Origin: Chitinophagales bacterium
GTDB lineage: Bacteria > Bacteroidota > Bacteroidia > Chitinophagales > LD1
Length of the DNA: 64,000 bases
Direction: 5' to 3'
Assembly: GCA_016787045.1 (NCBI GenBank)
Contig: JAEUVA010000046.1
Span: forward strand, 186,001 to 250,000
The position numbers and the translations under genes are program-made. Below, piece after piece: positions 43,789-52,879 of the stretch; position 1 is the stretch's first letter, and every line of letters starts with the position of its first letter. Below the pieces are notes generated by a model. That model was not told the DNA's origin. It made no database searches and worked only from the letters and a program-made list of their open reading frames with translations.

Positions 43789-45192
43789 CTACTTCAATTC
43801 AAACGATTGGTGCAACGATGGTATTTGTACATCTGTAAAACCTTTGCGCAATAGTTTGCTTCTAAATGTTTCTTGTACATCATACTCGCCATGCACTAAA
43901 AACAACTGCTTTACCATACCTTGGTTTTGACAACTGAGAAACTCACACAAATCTTCGTAATCGCCATGTGCGCTCATACTACGCATAGTTTGCACTTCGG
44001 CCCGCACTGTAAATGGCTCACCAAAAAGTGTTACCTCAGAGTAACCGCGCATCAACTTTCCCCCCAAAGAACGCGGCTCACAATAACCCACCAACAAAAT
44101 AGTATTCCGCTCATCACTGATTACATGTTTAATATGGTGTTTTACCCTACCGGCATCAGCCATGCCGGATGCAGAGATGATAACACACGGCTCTTTGCGT
44201 TTATTCAACTCCATTGAATCTTCTATGCGAGTAATGTAGTGAAGCCGCTTGAAGTTAAATGGCTCTTTATCCTTTTTTAGAAAGGCATGAAACCGCTCAT
44301 TCAACTCATCTTGGTGTTTTCGCATCACTTCGGTAGCTTCTACCGATAGTGGAGAGTCCACAAAAAAATCAATATCCGGAAGTGCCTTAGAAATATCTAA
44401 ACGGTTAAGTGCATATACCAGCTCTTGAGTTCGCCCTACACTAAAAGCCGGAATTATCAATTTGCCTTTTTTCTTCACACAAGTATTCACTATAGTGTCT
44501 AAAAGCTTCTGGTCTTTGATAGCCATGTCTTCATGTAAACTATCGCCATAGGTAGATTCTAATATGATATAATCTGCTTGAGGAAACTTTTCGGGTGAAC
44601 GAAGTAACTCATCGCCATATCGGCCTACATCACCGCTAAAAGTAAGTTGGGTAGTTTTATCCCCTTCAGTGATTGTTAAGTGTACTGCTGCACTACCTAT
44701 GATGTGTCCGGCATCAGTAAAAAGTACTTTCAGGTTATCGTTTAGCTTATGTAGTTCTCCATACTCTACCAGTTTAAAATGGCGAAGTGCCAGATTTACA
44801 TCTTCCTCATCATACAGCGCTTCTATGGGCTGCTCTCCTCTCTTACTTCTCTTTTTGTTATGGTAAAAAACATCTTGATGCTGAATATGCGCACTGTCTA
44901 ACATTAGTATTTTTGCTAAATCAAAAGTGGCGGGCGTACAATAAACTTTGCCTCTGTATCCATCAGCAAAAAGTTTTGGCATTAGTCCACAATGATCAAT
45001 ATGTGCATGTGACAGAATCAGATAGTCAATCTCTTTGGGGTCAAAGCCCCACTCCCGGTTTAGCTCATCTGCTTCACGAGGGTTGCCCTGAAACAGGCCG
45101 CAATCCAACAAAATTTTTGTGCCACTATTTAGCTCTATAAGGTGTTTACTACCGGTAACTACTCTGGCTGCTCCATGAAATGATAGGTTCAT
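43789..45192 (-). CDS. Beta-CASP metallo-beta-lactamase nuclease
   Basis: A 467-residue RNA-processing-type nuclease of the MBL/beta-CASP family (archaeal CPSF-like and TTHA0252-like group). The zinc motif HAHIDH is at 62-67. Later motifs are FSGDVGRYGDELL with the metal Asp, the beta-CASP block FSVGRTQELVYAL, ASGMADAGRVKHH and VHGEYDVQ with C-terminal His. No KH domain is present, unlike the archaeal CPSF homologues. It likely acts as an endo- or exoribonuclease. It is the last gene of a minus-strand run, 15 nt after the hydratase gene. Confidence 0.88.
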   Translation of the reverse strand: MNLSFHGAARVVTGSKHLIELNSGTKILLDCGLFQGNPREADELNREWGFDPKEIDYLILSHAHIDHCGLMPKLFADGYRGKVYCTPATFDLAKILMLDSAHIQHQDVFYHNKKRSKRGEQPIEALYDEEDVNLALRHFKLVEYGELHKLNDNLKVLFTDAGHIIGSAAVHLTITEGDKTTQLTFSGDVGRYGDELLRSPEKFPQADYIILESTYGDSLHEDMAIKDQKLLDTIVNTCVKKKGKLIIPAFSVGRTQELVYALNRLDISKALPDIDFFVDSPLSVEATEVMRKHQDELNERFHAFLKKDKEPFNFKRLHYITRIEDSMELNKRKEPCVIISASGMADAGRVKHHIKHVISDERNTILLVGYCEPRSLGGKLMRGYSEVTLFGEPFTVRAEVQTMRSMSAHGDYEDLCEFLSCQNQGMVKQLFLVHGEYDVQETFRSKLLRKGFTDVQIPSLHQSFELK

Positions 45193-45207
45193 ACTTTTAT
45201 TTATGTG

Positions 45208-46029
45208 TTATAGACCTTTCCAAACAGGTTTTCGTTTTTCTGTGAATGCAGCAATTCCTTCTGCGGCATCATCTGTTTGTATGGCCTTATTGAGCATTTG
45301 CTTCAAATAACCGTGTGCTTCAGCGTCTGAAATGTTTTTAAGTTGCTGATATGCCTCTAATCCTAACCGAATAGCTGAGGGCGAGAATTGAAAAAGTTCA
45401 GTGGCTAATGCTTGTACTTCTGCATCAAGTTGATTAACTGCTACCACTTTAGTTGCTAAACCAACAGTTTGTGCCTGCATAGCATCCATTGTTTTAGCGC
45501 GCATACAAAAGTCTAGTGCTTCTCTGGCACTCATAATCCCTAACAAACTTTTAAGCACTTGAAAGGGAAACAAACCGCGCTTTACTTCGGGCAGACTAAA
45601 AGTAGCATTGTCTGAAGCAATCACGTGTGTGCAACCACATACAATTAAAAAACCACCGGCATACACCGGAGCGTGTACCTTAGCAATACAGGGTTTGTGC
45701 AAAGCATTAAACACATCACCAATTACTATTTCGCTATTTGGCTCAGGAATGGTAGAGTTATTTTGCTCAATAGCTCCTGCAAATGCTTTTAAATCTGCTC
45801 CGGCACAAAACACATCGCCATTGGCAGCTATCAGTACAGCCCATACATCGCTTGCATATTTGGCATAACTTAGGGCAAATGCCAATTCTTTGAAAAGCGT
45901 AGGGTTAAGTGCATTTTTCTTCTCAGGGCGGTTGAGCGTAAGCGTAAGTAAGTTTTCCTCTTGCTTCACCAAAAGATGGGCAAATGTTTGTTGGGAAAAA
46001 TCTTGGACTTGCGATTGAGTATAAAGCAT
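45208..46029 (-). CDS. Enoyl-CoA hydratase/isomerase, probable methylglutaconyl-CoA hydratase
   Basis: A 273-residue crotonase-fold enzyme with NRPEKKNALNPTL, the oxyanion-hole segment ADLKAFAG, and the second oxyanion region HAPVYAGGFLIVCGCTH. The catalytic-loop residues are in DNATFSLPEVKRGLFP. Because it follows methylcrotonyl-CoA carboxylase genes in the same operon (4 nt spacing), its likely substrate is 3-methylglutaconyl-CoA in leucine degradation. The fold is certain; the substrate is inferred from context. Confidence 0.82.
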   Translation of the reverse strand: MLYTQSQVQDFSQQTFAHLLVKQEENLLTLTLNRPEKKNALNPTLFKELAFALSYAKYASDVWAVLIAANGDVFCAGADLKAFAGAIEQNNSTIPEPNSEIVIGDVFNALHKPCIAKVHAPVYAGGFLIVCGCTHVIASDNATFSLPEVKRGLFPFQVLKSLLGIMSAREALDFCMRAKTMDAMQAQTVGLATKVVAVNQLDAEVQALATELFQFSPSAIRLGLEAYQQLKNISDAEAHGYLKQMLNKAIQTDDAAEGIAAFTEKRKPVWKGL

Positions 46030-46033
46030 GATA

Positions 46034-48004
46034 TTATTTAATATTTAGAAGTATTGAATTGGCTTGCACAAAACTTTTTTCGGCCACAAAAATTTCTTCT
46101 ACTACACCATCTATTTTGGCTTCAATCGTCATTTCCATTTTCATAGAAATCATCACCAACAAGGGTTGTCCTGCAATTACCTTATCTCCGGGCTTAATTA
46201 ACACTTTAAGTATTTCACCGGGCATTGGCGAAACATATCTACTCGCTTTCTCTGCTGCTTTTGCATTCAAAAATCGAGGCAGAAGTTTAACTTGATGAGT
46301 GCCCGATAATGGATGCTGCACATAAAAACTATCCTGCTGCTTTGCAGCAAAAAAATGCCTTCGGACGTTGTTGATCTGTAAATAGAAATACTCTTCTTTG
46401 CTATCTAACAACTGTACATTCAGCAACTCACCATTTGCTTGCACCTGAAAGTAGGCCGCAGAAAGTTGGAGATAAGAAATGGGATAAGTTTCTCCTATCA
46501 GTTCTACCTCTATCTTATGCGGCTGGTAAAAAATATTGCGCCAGTTAGTAAGCGATGGAGAGTGAGATAAAGATTTAGTTTGCAATGAAAGATGATACGT
46601 CAAAGCAGCGGCAAGTATTTCGGCTGTAGTAGTATCGTCAGGCAAATTAATGTAAGGGTCAAACTCACGTTCAATCAATTTAGTATCAAAAGTACCATCT
46701 GTAAAACTGGGATGTTGTAACAATGATTTCAAAAAATCCTTATTGGTGGTAACACCCAACACCACTAGTTCATCTAATGCTTTCAATAGCAACCGTATCG
46801 CCTGCTGTCTGCTCTCTTCAACCACTATTAACTTGGCCAACATAGAATCGTAATAGACACCCACCTTGCTGCCGGTTTCTACTCCGGTATCTACGCGCAC
46901 ATTTTCCATATCGGGCTCGCGCCAATACAAAATGGTACCACTGGAAGGAAAAAAATTATTAGCCGCATCTTCGGCACAAATTCGGCATTCAATAGCGTGC
47001 ATGGGGGCATGCTCTGCTTGTTGCAAATAAGCCGGAATTGGTTGACCCTCTGCTATTTGAAGTTGGAGCCGTACCAAATCTACCATAGTTACCATTTCTG
47101 TAACCGGATGCTCTACTTGTAAGCGCGTGTTCACTTCTAAGAAATAGTAGTTTCTTTTTTCATCTAATAAAAACTCTACCGTACCGGCATTGGTATATTT
47201 AGCCGCACGGGCTACAGCAATAGCAGCATCGCCCATTTCTTTTCGCAATTCATTACTCAAGGATGGAGAAGGCGCCTCCTCAATTACCTTTTGATATCGC
47301 CTTTGCAAAGAACATTCTCTTTCGCCTAAGTGCACATAATTGCCCTGCTCATCGCCCAGTACCTGAAACTCTATGTGCTTTGCTTTGTGGAAATATTTTT
47401 CCATCAAAAGTTTATCGTCACCAAAACTATTTTGTGCTTCGCGTTTTGCTGCTTCAAAAGCCGGTGCCAAATCCGGTTTATTGTTCACAATACGCATTCC
47501 TCTGCCACCACCACCTGCACTTGCTTTTAGCAATATAGGGTAACCTATTTCCTCTGCCTCATATTCAAAGCGAGCCAAATTTTGGTCATCGCCATTATAG
47601 CCGGGCACTACAGGCACACCTGCTTTGCGCATCAATTCTTTAGCAGCACTTTTACTGCCTAATTTTTCTATGGCTGTAGCAGATGGCCCTACAAAAATAA
47701 TTCCCTCCTCTTTACAGCGTTTTGCAAACGCAGCATTTTCACTCAAAAAACCATACCCCGGATGAATAGCATCGGCTCCGGTTTGCTTGGCAGCAGCTAT
47801 TATTTTATCCATCAATAGATAACTCTCTGCTGCTTTGTTTCCACCAATGGCTATCGCTTCATCAGCTAACTTTACATGCAATGCTTGAGCATCTTCATCA
47901 GAAAAAACTGCTACTGTAGAGATGCCCATTTCTCTGGCGGTGCCAAAAATACGGCAGGCAATCTCTCCGCGATTGGCCACTAATAGTTTACGTATTTGTT
48001 TCAT
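46034..48004 (-). CDS. Acyl-CoA carboxylase alpha subunit, biotin-containing (probable MccA)
   Basis: A 656-residue fused biotin carboxylase and biotin carboxyl carrier protein. The N-terminal biotin carboxylase domain has LLVANRGEIACRI and the ATP-grasp lid KASAGGGGRGMR. The C-terminal biotinyl domain carries the biotinylated Lys622 in SMKMEM. The size fits methylcrotonyl-, propionyl- or geranyl-CoA carboxylase alpha chains; the adjacent beta chain and hydratase favour methylcrotonyl-CoA. It is 6 nt after the beta-subunit gene. E3 biotin ligase (BirA) is not nearby. Confidence 0.88.
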   Translation of the reverse strand: MKQIRKLLVANRGEIACRIFGTAREMGISTVAVFSDEDAQALHVKLADEAIAIGGNKAAESYLLMDKIIAAAKQTGADAIHPGYGFLSENAAFAKRCKEEGIIFVGPSATAIEKLGSKSAAKELMRKAGVPVVPGYNGDDQNLARFEYEAEEIGYPILLKASAGGGGRGMRIVNNKPDLAPAFEAAKREAQNSFGDDKLLMEKYFHKAKHIEFQVLGDEQGNYVHLGERECSLQRRYQKVIEEAPSPSLSNELRKEMGDAAIAVARAAKYTNAGTVEFLLDEKRNYYFLEVNTRLQVEHPVTEMVTMVDLVRLQLQIAEGQPIPAYLQQAEHAPMHAIECRICAEDAANNFFPSSGTILYWREPDMENVRVDTGVETGSKVGVYYDSMLAKLIVVEESRQQAIRLLLKALDELVVLGVTTNKDFLKSLLQHPSFTDGTFDTKLIEREFDPYINLPDDTTTAEILAAALTYHLSLQTKSLSHSPSLTNWRNIFYQPHKIEVELIGETYPISYLQLSAAYFQVQANGELLNVQLLDSKEEYFYLQINNVRRHFFAAKQQDSFYVQHPLSGTHQVKLLPRFLNAKAAEKASRYVSPMPGEILKVLIKPGDKVIAGQPLLVMISMKMEMTIEAKIDGVVEEIFVAEKSFVQANSILLNIK

Positions 48005-48010
48005 ACATTA

Positions 48011-49606
48011 TTACATTCTAAACACACCAAAACCTTTTGCTCCTTCAATCTTTTCTTGATTAATAACTTGTAAACAAAACTTGAGGTAATTGCGCGTTTC
48101 ACGCGGGTCTATCACTCCATCATCCCACACTTGCCCGCTGGCAAACCAGGCATTGCTTTGCTTTTCGGCCTCTGTAATCATGTGCACTGCCACAGCTTGG
48201 CCTTGCTCCTCATTGTAAGGTATGCCCGCCTTTTCGGCTGCCTGCCGGCCAATAGTTTGCATTACCCCGGCTAACTGCTCAGACCCCATTACTGCAATTT
48301 TTGAATTTGGATAAGTAAACAAAAAGCGAGGTTTGTATGCTCGGCCACACATGGCATAATTACCGGCTCCATAACTGGCACCGGTGATTATAGTAATAGC
48401 CGGAACTGTAGAATTGCTCACTGCGTTTATCATCTTAGCCCCATGCTTAATAATACCCTCTTCTTCATACTTTTTACCGACCATAAAACCGGTAATATTT
48501 TGTAAAAAGAGGAGCGGTGTATTGTTTTGATTACAAAGCTGAATAAACTGAGCCCCTTTATTGGCTGCCTCGCTAAATAACACTCCATTGTTGGCTATAA
48601 CACCTATTTCATATCCATCTATTTTTGCATATCCGGTAATTAATGTGTTGCCGTAATCGGGTTTAAACTCGTGAAAATCTGAACCATCTACAATTCTTGC
48701 AATCAACTCTCGCTGATCAAAAGTTACGCGCACATCAGCGCTCACTACACCTAAAATTTCTTCTGCCGAATAATGTGGCTCTGCAACTTGCTTTGCATGG
48801 TCATATACTGCTGATTGCTTTAAGTATGAAACTAAATCGCGGGCTATGCGAATGCCATCCATTTCGTTTTCGGCCATATAATCTGCTACTCCTGATGTGG
48901 TACTGTGCATTTGTGCCCCGCCTAAACTTTCTTCATCGGTTACTTCGTTGGTAGCCATTTTTACCAATGGCGGACCGGCCAAAAACACTTGTGCTTGATT
49001 TTTTACAAAAATGGTATAGTCGCACATACCGGGTATGTATGCACCACCGGCCGTGCTGCTGCCAAACACAATACTGATAGTTGGAATTCCCGCTTTGCTT
49101 CTGCGGGTAATCTCCCTAAAATTGGTTCCTCCTTGATTAAAAATTTTTGCCTGATCAGGCAAGTTGGCTCCTGCACTCTCTACCATGTTGATGGTGGGCA
49201 AGCCATTCTCCATAGCTATTTCGCCAATGCGAATACCTTTTTGTAGGGTGGCGTAATCAATAGCTCCACCTTTGATGGTGCCTACATTGCTGTTGAGCAT
49301 ACACAAGCGCCCGCTAACAAAACCAATGCCCGTAACAATGGTGCCACCGGTTCCAAAACCATCGGTACCCCAACCGGCAAAAGGACAAAGCTCCATGAAT
49401 GGTGAATTGTCATCTAAAAGCATCTCTATGCGATCACGAGCTAGCATCCGGCCTGCTTTTTTGGTACGGCTCAGGTATTTTTCTTCCCCTTGAAAAAGGG
49501 CTTCTTTCTTTTTGCCTTCCAACTCTGCCACCTTTTGTAGCATTAGGGCAAGATTTTTTTGATACTGCTCCGTCTGCGGAATTATTTTAGAAGTCAAAAC
49601 TGCCAT
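48011..49606 (-). CDS. Acyl-CoA carboxylase carboxyltransferase beta subunit (probable MccB)
   Basis: A 531-residue carboxyltransferase subunit that transfers CO2 from biotin to an acyl-CoA. It is crotonase-like in two halves: the N-terminal half with TGIGFVSGRLCMLNSNVGTIKGGA and GSSTAGGAYIPGM, and the C-terminal half with ITGFMVGKKYEEEGI and ITGASYGAGNYAMCGRAY. The latter is the glutaconyl/methylcrotonyl type signature rather than that of propionyl-CoA carboxylase. It is the first gene of the operon beta-alpha-hydratase-nuclease. A terminator lies just upstream. Confidence 0.87.
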   Translation of the reverse strand: MAVLTSKIIPQTEQYQKNLALMLQKVAELEGKKKEALFQGEEKYLSRTKKAGRMLARDRIEMLLDDNSPFMELCPFAGWGTDGFGTGGTIVTGIGFVSGRLCMLNSNVGTIKGGAIDYATLQKGIRIGEIAMENGLPTINMVESAGANLPDQAKIFNQGGTNFREITRRSKAGIPTISIVFGSSTAGGAYIPGMCDYTIFVKNQAQVFLAGPPLVKMATNEVTDEESLGGAQMHSTTSGVADYMAENEMDGIRIARDLVSYLKQSAVYDHAKQVAEPHYSAEEILGVVSADVRVTFDQRELIARIVDGSDFHEFKPDYGNTLITGYAKIDGYEIGVIANNGVLFSEAANKGAQFIQLCNQNNTPLLFLQNITGFMVGKKYEEEGIIKHGAKMINAVSNSTVPAITIITGASYGAGNYAMCGRAYKPRFLFTYPNSKIAVMGSEQLAGVMQTIGRQAAEKAGIPYNEEQGQAVAVHMITEAEKQSNAWFASGQVWDDGVIDPRETRNYLKFCLQVINQEKIEGAKGFGVFRM

Positions 49607-49684
49607 ACTGCTAGGTTGAATAAATCAAGAATAATGATTTTTGGGGTTTACAAGGTTTAGTTTTTTATGAATTGTGGTAGCACA

Positions 49685-49721
49685 AAAAAACGGGCTGAGT
49701 TATTCACTCAGCCCGTTTTTT
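49685..49721 (-). terminator. Terminator after the thioredoxin-family gene
   Basis: A 16-bp perfect stem: six A, CGGGCTGAGT on the left; ACTCAGCCCG and six T on the right, with a 5-nt loop. It lies 20 nt after the minus-strand stop at 49741 and upstream of the carboxylase operon. Confidence 0.85.
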
Positions 49722-49740
49722 ATTTTAGCAATTACTTTTT

Positions 49741-50274
49741 CTACTCTACCTTGCCTTTAAACCCCTTTTGGTATTGATCGTATTGTGTGGTTTTGTAACT
49801 ATTACTATACACAAAGTTGAGCACACCCTCCAACTGCTTAGCATCCATATAGCCGGGTACCGGAAAAATAACTTCCATTTTTTCATCCAGATATACACTG
49901 GTGGGGTAGCTGAGTTGTCCCCTTAGAATTTCGGCAGCCAACTGGTTATAGCCCCTGTAACCAGAGGCCACAAATCCGTACTCTTTCCCATTAAACTTTA
50001 TTTTATCGTGTGTTTCGGCATCAAACTTAATGGCGTAGAAATTTTGATTGATGTAGCTCACGATTTCTGAATTGGTAAATGTGGTGGCATCCATGCGCTT
50101 GCACCAACCACACCAATCGGTATATACATCTACAAACACTTTGCGCGGCTGCACTTTTTGCTGTTGCTGCATTTGCTCCCAAGTGAGCCATTTAATACCA
50201 TCAACTGTTGGTTTAAAGGAAGTAGTGCTTAAAAACAAACCCAACACAACAAATCCAAGATACATTTTATTCAT
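49741..50274 (-). CDS. Periplasmic thioredoxin-family protein
   Basis: A 177-residue protein. The ATG at 50274 gives a signal peptide (MYLGFVVLGLFLSTTSF) and is preferred over longer frames that overlap the upstream acylase region. The thioredoxin-like domain has the redox-active CGWC (55-58) in VYTDWCGWCKRMD. This is the DUF255/thioredoxin_7 type with KFDAETHD and a cis-Pro-like region near SYPTSVYLD. It probably reduces or isomerises disulfides in the periplasm. It sits 31 nt after the penicillin acylase gene in the same direction. Confidence 0.85.
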   Translation of the reverse strand: MNKMYLGFVVLGLFLSTTSFKPTVDGIKWLTWEQMQQQQKVQPRKVFVDVYTDWCGWCKRMDATTFTNSEIVSYINQNFYAIKFDAETHDKIKFNGKEYGFVASGYRGYNQLAAEILRGQLSYPTSVYLDEKMEVIFPVPGYMDAKQLEGVLNFVYSNSYKTTQYDQYQKGFKGKVE

Positions 50275-50305
50275 AAAAAACGTTTTAGGATACATAGATA
50301 ACGAA

Positions 50306-52375
50306 CTATTGACCGGGCGAATATACTCGTTCTGCTTTTTTAAGAATTTCATTCCAATCAAATGTCATTCGCTTAAATTTTTCGTTGGTAAAAAGTTCCA
50401 TTTGGTCGGTATAATGTTTACTGTTTGAACGAGCCGATGCTCCATAAGGACTAATTGAATTTATCTCTACCCCATCTTTTGAGTACCTGTTCATTTGCAT
50501 GTATCCATCGCCACTGTTGATGCGCCAAATTCCATGCGTTTTATCGTACAGCTTAGGATCTGCTGCTCTGGAAACCTCGCGCAGGCCACTGGCCGGATAA
50601 CTCTTATCGCCTCTTACAAGCCGCTGAATATCGCCAAGTTTTACATCAATAGTGCCGTACTTGTCTAACATAAATTTTTTGGTTGCGCGCAAATGTGGCA
50701 CTAGGTCAACATCGGTCAATGGCTGCTTTTTTATCATCAAAAATGCAAAGGGTACTTTCCATGCTTTTTGTAAGCGCTCATGCAGTATTAGTGCAATAGG
50801 TGCTTCGCGATTATTGATATCTCCTTGCCAATTCCACTTTTTAAGCTTGCGGATTACATCGGCTATATCGGGGTATTTATTCTCCTCTAGCTGATACAGT
50901 GCTTTGAAGTTTTTAGCATAGCTGGCCGTTTTAGAGTAGCTCTTATCAAATTTGATGCGGTGAAAATCTTGCCAGGTGATTTTCCCTTTAACGGCTGCCA
51001 GTTGTTCGCCAAAAACTTCACCTCTATTATAGTTGAACTGTTGGATGCCTACCCAACTACCTTTCCATTCGCAACCCGGTCCGCTTACTGCGTACTGTGT
51101 TTGGTTACAACTAAACAAATAGCCGCACGATGGATTTAGCAGCATCGGTTTACGTTCATACGGTACTAACTGATTCCATTTATATTTAGACGAGGTACCA
51201 TCTATGGGAGTATTCCAATTGAGCGAAGTATCGCGCAACGGAACTTGGCAACCGCTTTGATAAAAAATGTTCCCATCCACATCGGCATACGTGGTATTAA
51301 ACAGCGGAATGGCTTCCATTTTTAGTGCCGCTTCAAACTCATTAAAGTTTTTTGCTTTATTCATGCGGTACCATTGCTCAGTAGCGCGCAAATCCATTGC
51401 CCCCGGAAACCGCAAAGCATACCACGCTTTTTTGTTTTTGAACACCGGGCCATGCTCTGTGTACCGTATTGTTTTTGTAACTCCTAACTTAATACCACCC
51501 AACTTCAATTTCAGTTTCGCTTTTTTGGCAACAAATTTTCTCCACTCACCATCATACAGGTATTTATTGCCTTTACGTACTAACTTGTAGATGTCGCCAA
51601 AGGTGTGGTAGTTGGTGGTGTGCGCCCAGCCAAGAAATGGGTTGGTGCCTACAAAAATGGTAGTGCCCCCGGGAAACAAACCACCTATCATATCCCAACC
51701 TTCATCGCTTTTAATGTGCGCTTCGTACCAGGCAAATCTGCCTTCAATGGGCTGATGCGAATTGACCAATAGCCAAGTTTTTTCATCTTCAGTTTTTGAC
51801 GGTGCAATGGCCAGTGAGTTAGAACCCACCTCGTTGGGCTGATGCACCAACTCAATCATATTTTCTTTAATGGATTTAAGCGCCATTCCACCCCCGGCAA
51901 AAAGCGTGAGCGTAAGCGTAGAACCCTTTACCATATCCTTGGCAGTAAACGGCAACGATTTTTGCAATAAAACTTCTTCAGGATGCTTAGCGGCATAATC
52001 ATTAACGCCCTGCACATAACCCTCTAATACCTTTTTGAAATCGGTTGAGATGGCTCGCTCATAGTTATTATCTACCAGAGTATCTACACCAAAAAATTTT
52101 AATCCAAAGTCAAAAAGTACACCTTCTTTTCCTAGCACTTCGCCTAGCATACCTTTGGAGGATAACAAACTTTGCTGTATGGATTTAAAATCATCTTCGC
52201 AATGTGCATAGGCCAAACCATAAGCAGCTTCAGCATCGGTTTTTCCGTAAATGTGCGGCACACCAAAACTATCGCGGGCAATGGTTACAGAGAGTGGATT
52301 GATTTGGGCAACTACAATTGAAGTTGTAAATACAGTTAACAGTGCGGTAACACAAAAAATGCGGTAAGTTTTCAT
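50306..52375 (-). CDS. Penicillin acylase (peptidase S45) family protein
   Basis: An N-terminal nucleophile hydrolase of 689 residues. The ATG at 52375 gives a signal peptide (1-24, ending VVAQ). The alpha-chain region has DSFGVPHIYG and AYGLAYAHCEDDF. The self-processing and catalytic Ser185 is in GSNSLAI, which becomes the first residue of the beta chain. The mature protein is periplasmic. Substrates in the family include penicillins, acyl-homoserine lactones and other amides; none can be assigned. It is followed by a thioredoxin-family gene. Confidence 0.87.
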   Translation of the reverse strand: MKTYRIFCVTALLTVFTTSIVVAQINPLSVTIARDSFGVPHIYGKTDAEAAYGLAYAHCEDDFKSIQQSLLSSKGMLGEVLGKEGVLFDFGLKFFGVDTLVDNNYERAISTDFKKVLEGYVQGVNDYAAKHPEEVLLQKSLPFTAKDMVKGSTLTLTLFAGGGMALKSIKENMIELVHQPNEVGSNSLAIAPSKTEDEKTWLLVNSHQPIEGRFAWYEAHIKSDEGWDMIGGLFPGGTTIFVGTNPFLGWAHTTNYHTFGDIYKLVRKGNKYLYDGEWRKFVAKKAKLKLKLGGIKLGVTKTIRYTEHGPVFKNKKAWYALRFPGAMDLRATEQWYRMNKAKNFNEFEAALKMEAIPLFNTTYADVDGNIFYQSGCQVPLRDTSLNWNTPIDGTSSKYKWNQLVPYERKPMLLNPSCGYLFSCNQTQYAVSGPGCEWKGSWVGIQQFNYNRGEVFGEQLAAVKGKITWQDFHRIKFDKSYSKTASYAKNFKALYQLEENKYPDIADVIRKLKKWNWQGDINNREAPIALILHERLQKAWKVPFAFLMIKKQPLTDVDLVPHLRATKKFMLDKYGTIDVKLGDIQRLVRGDKSYPASGLREVSRAADPKLYDKTHGIWRINSGDGYMQMNRYSKDGVEINSISPYGASARSNSKHYTDQMELFTNEKFKRMTFDWNEILKKAERVYSPGQ

Positions 52376-52398
52376 AGCCGTGCAATAAATAAAAAAAA

Positions 52399-52429
52399 TC
52401 TCCCGCCTCAAACTGTGTGAAGCGGGAGA
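52399..52429 (-). terminator. Terminator after the small secreted protein gene
   Basis: TCTCCCGC and GCGGGAGA form a perfect 8-bp stem with a 15-nt loop; eight A to the left give the U tract for the minus strand. It ends the transcript of the gene at 52453-52782. Confidence 0.75.
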
Positions 52430-52452
52430 AACCACCTGGGTACACCTAAAAT

Positions 52453-52782
52453 TTATCTGCCGTGTTGGCAATCGTGTTTTTGACGATGTATGTTTGCATC
52501 GGCCTTTTGAATTTCTTTGCGCAACAAATGTTGCTCTTGCGGGGTTACTACCCCATCGGCCATAGCCATTTGTTTTAACCGGTGTATGTGCGCTTGTTGT
52601 GCTTGCAAAATGGCTGCTTCTTTGCCTGTTAACTCCCCGTTTTTAACACCTTGTCGTATTCGTTTGTGTTGTTCGTGGCTCAACTTTTGACTGCAGCGTT
52701 TACAATGATTATTCTTTGCTTCTGCGGGCAAAAATGCTAATGTGGCTACTACAAACAATGCTCCTGCTATTATCTTATTCAT
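52453..52782 (-). CDS. Small secreted His-rich protein, function unknown
   Basis: A 109-residue protein with a signal peptide (1-22, ending AEA). The mature part is helical and basic, with many His and four Cys (Cys27 and Cys30 as CKRC; one near the C-terminus at Cys105). Two tandem segments, GVKNGELTGKEA and DGVVTPQEQHLL, resemble a widespread family of short periplasmic proteins with paired GELT/DGxxT turns and a terminal KHD-type motif. The turns recall EF-hand or metal-binding loops but lack the full acidic set. Metal binding is a guess from composition. It has its own terminator. Confidence 0.7.
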   Translation of the reverse strand: MNKIIAGALFVVATLAFLPAEAKNNHCKRCSQKLSHEQHKRIRQGVKNGELTGKEAAILQAQQAHIHRLKQMAMADGVVTPQEQHLLRKEIQKADANIHRQKHDCQHGR

Positions 52783-52879
52783 GGTTACTATTTTTTAAAA
52801 TGGTGAACAATGCATTAAAGACCATTCCACGAAGTATGAGTTTAACCGCAGAAAATTTTTTCTTCGTAAAAAATTGAAA

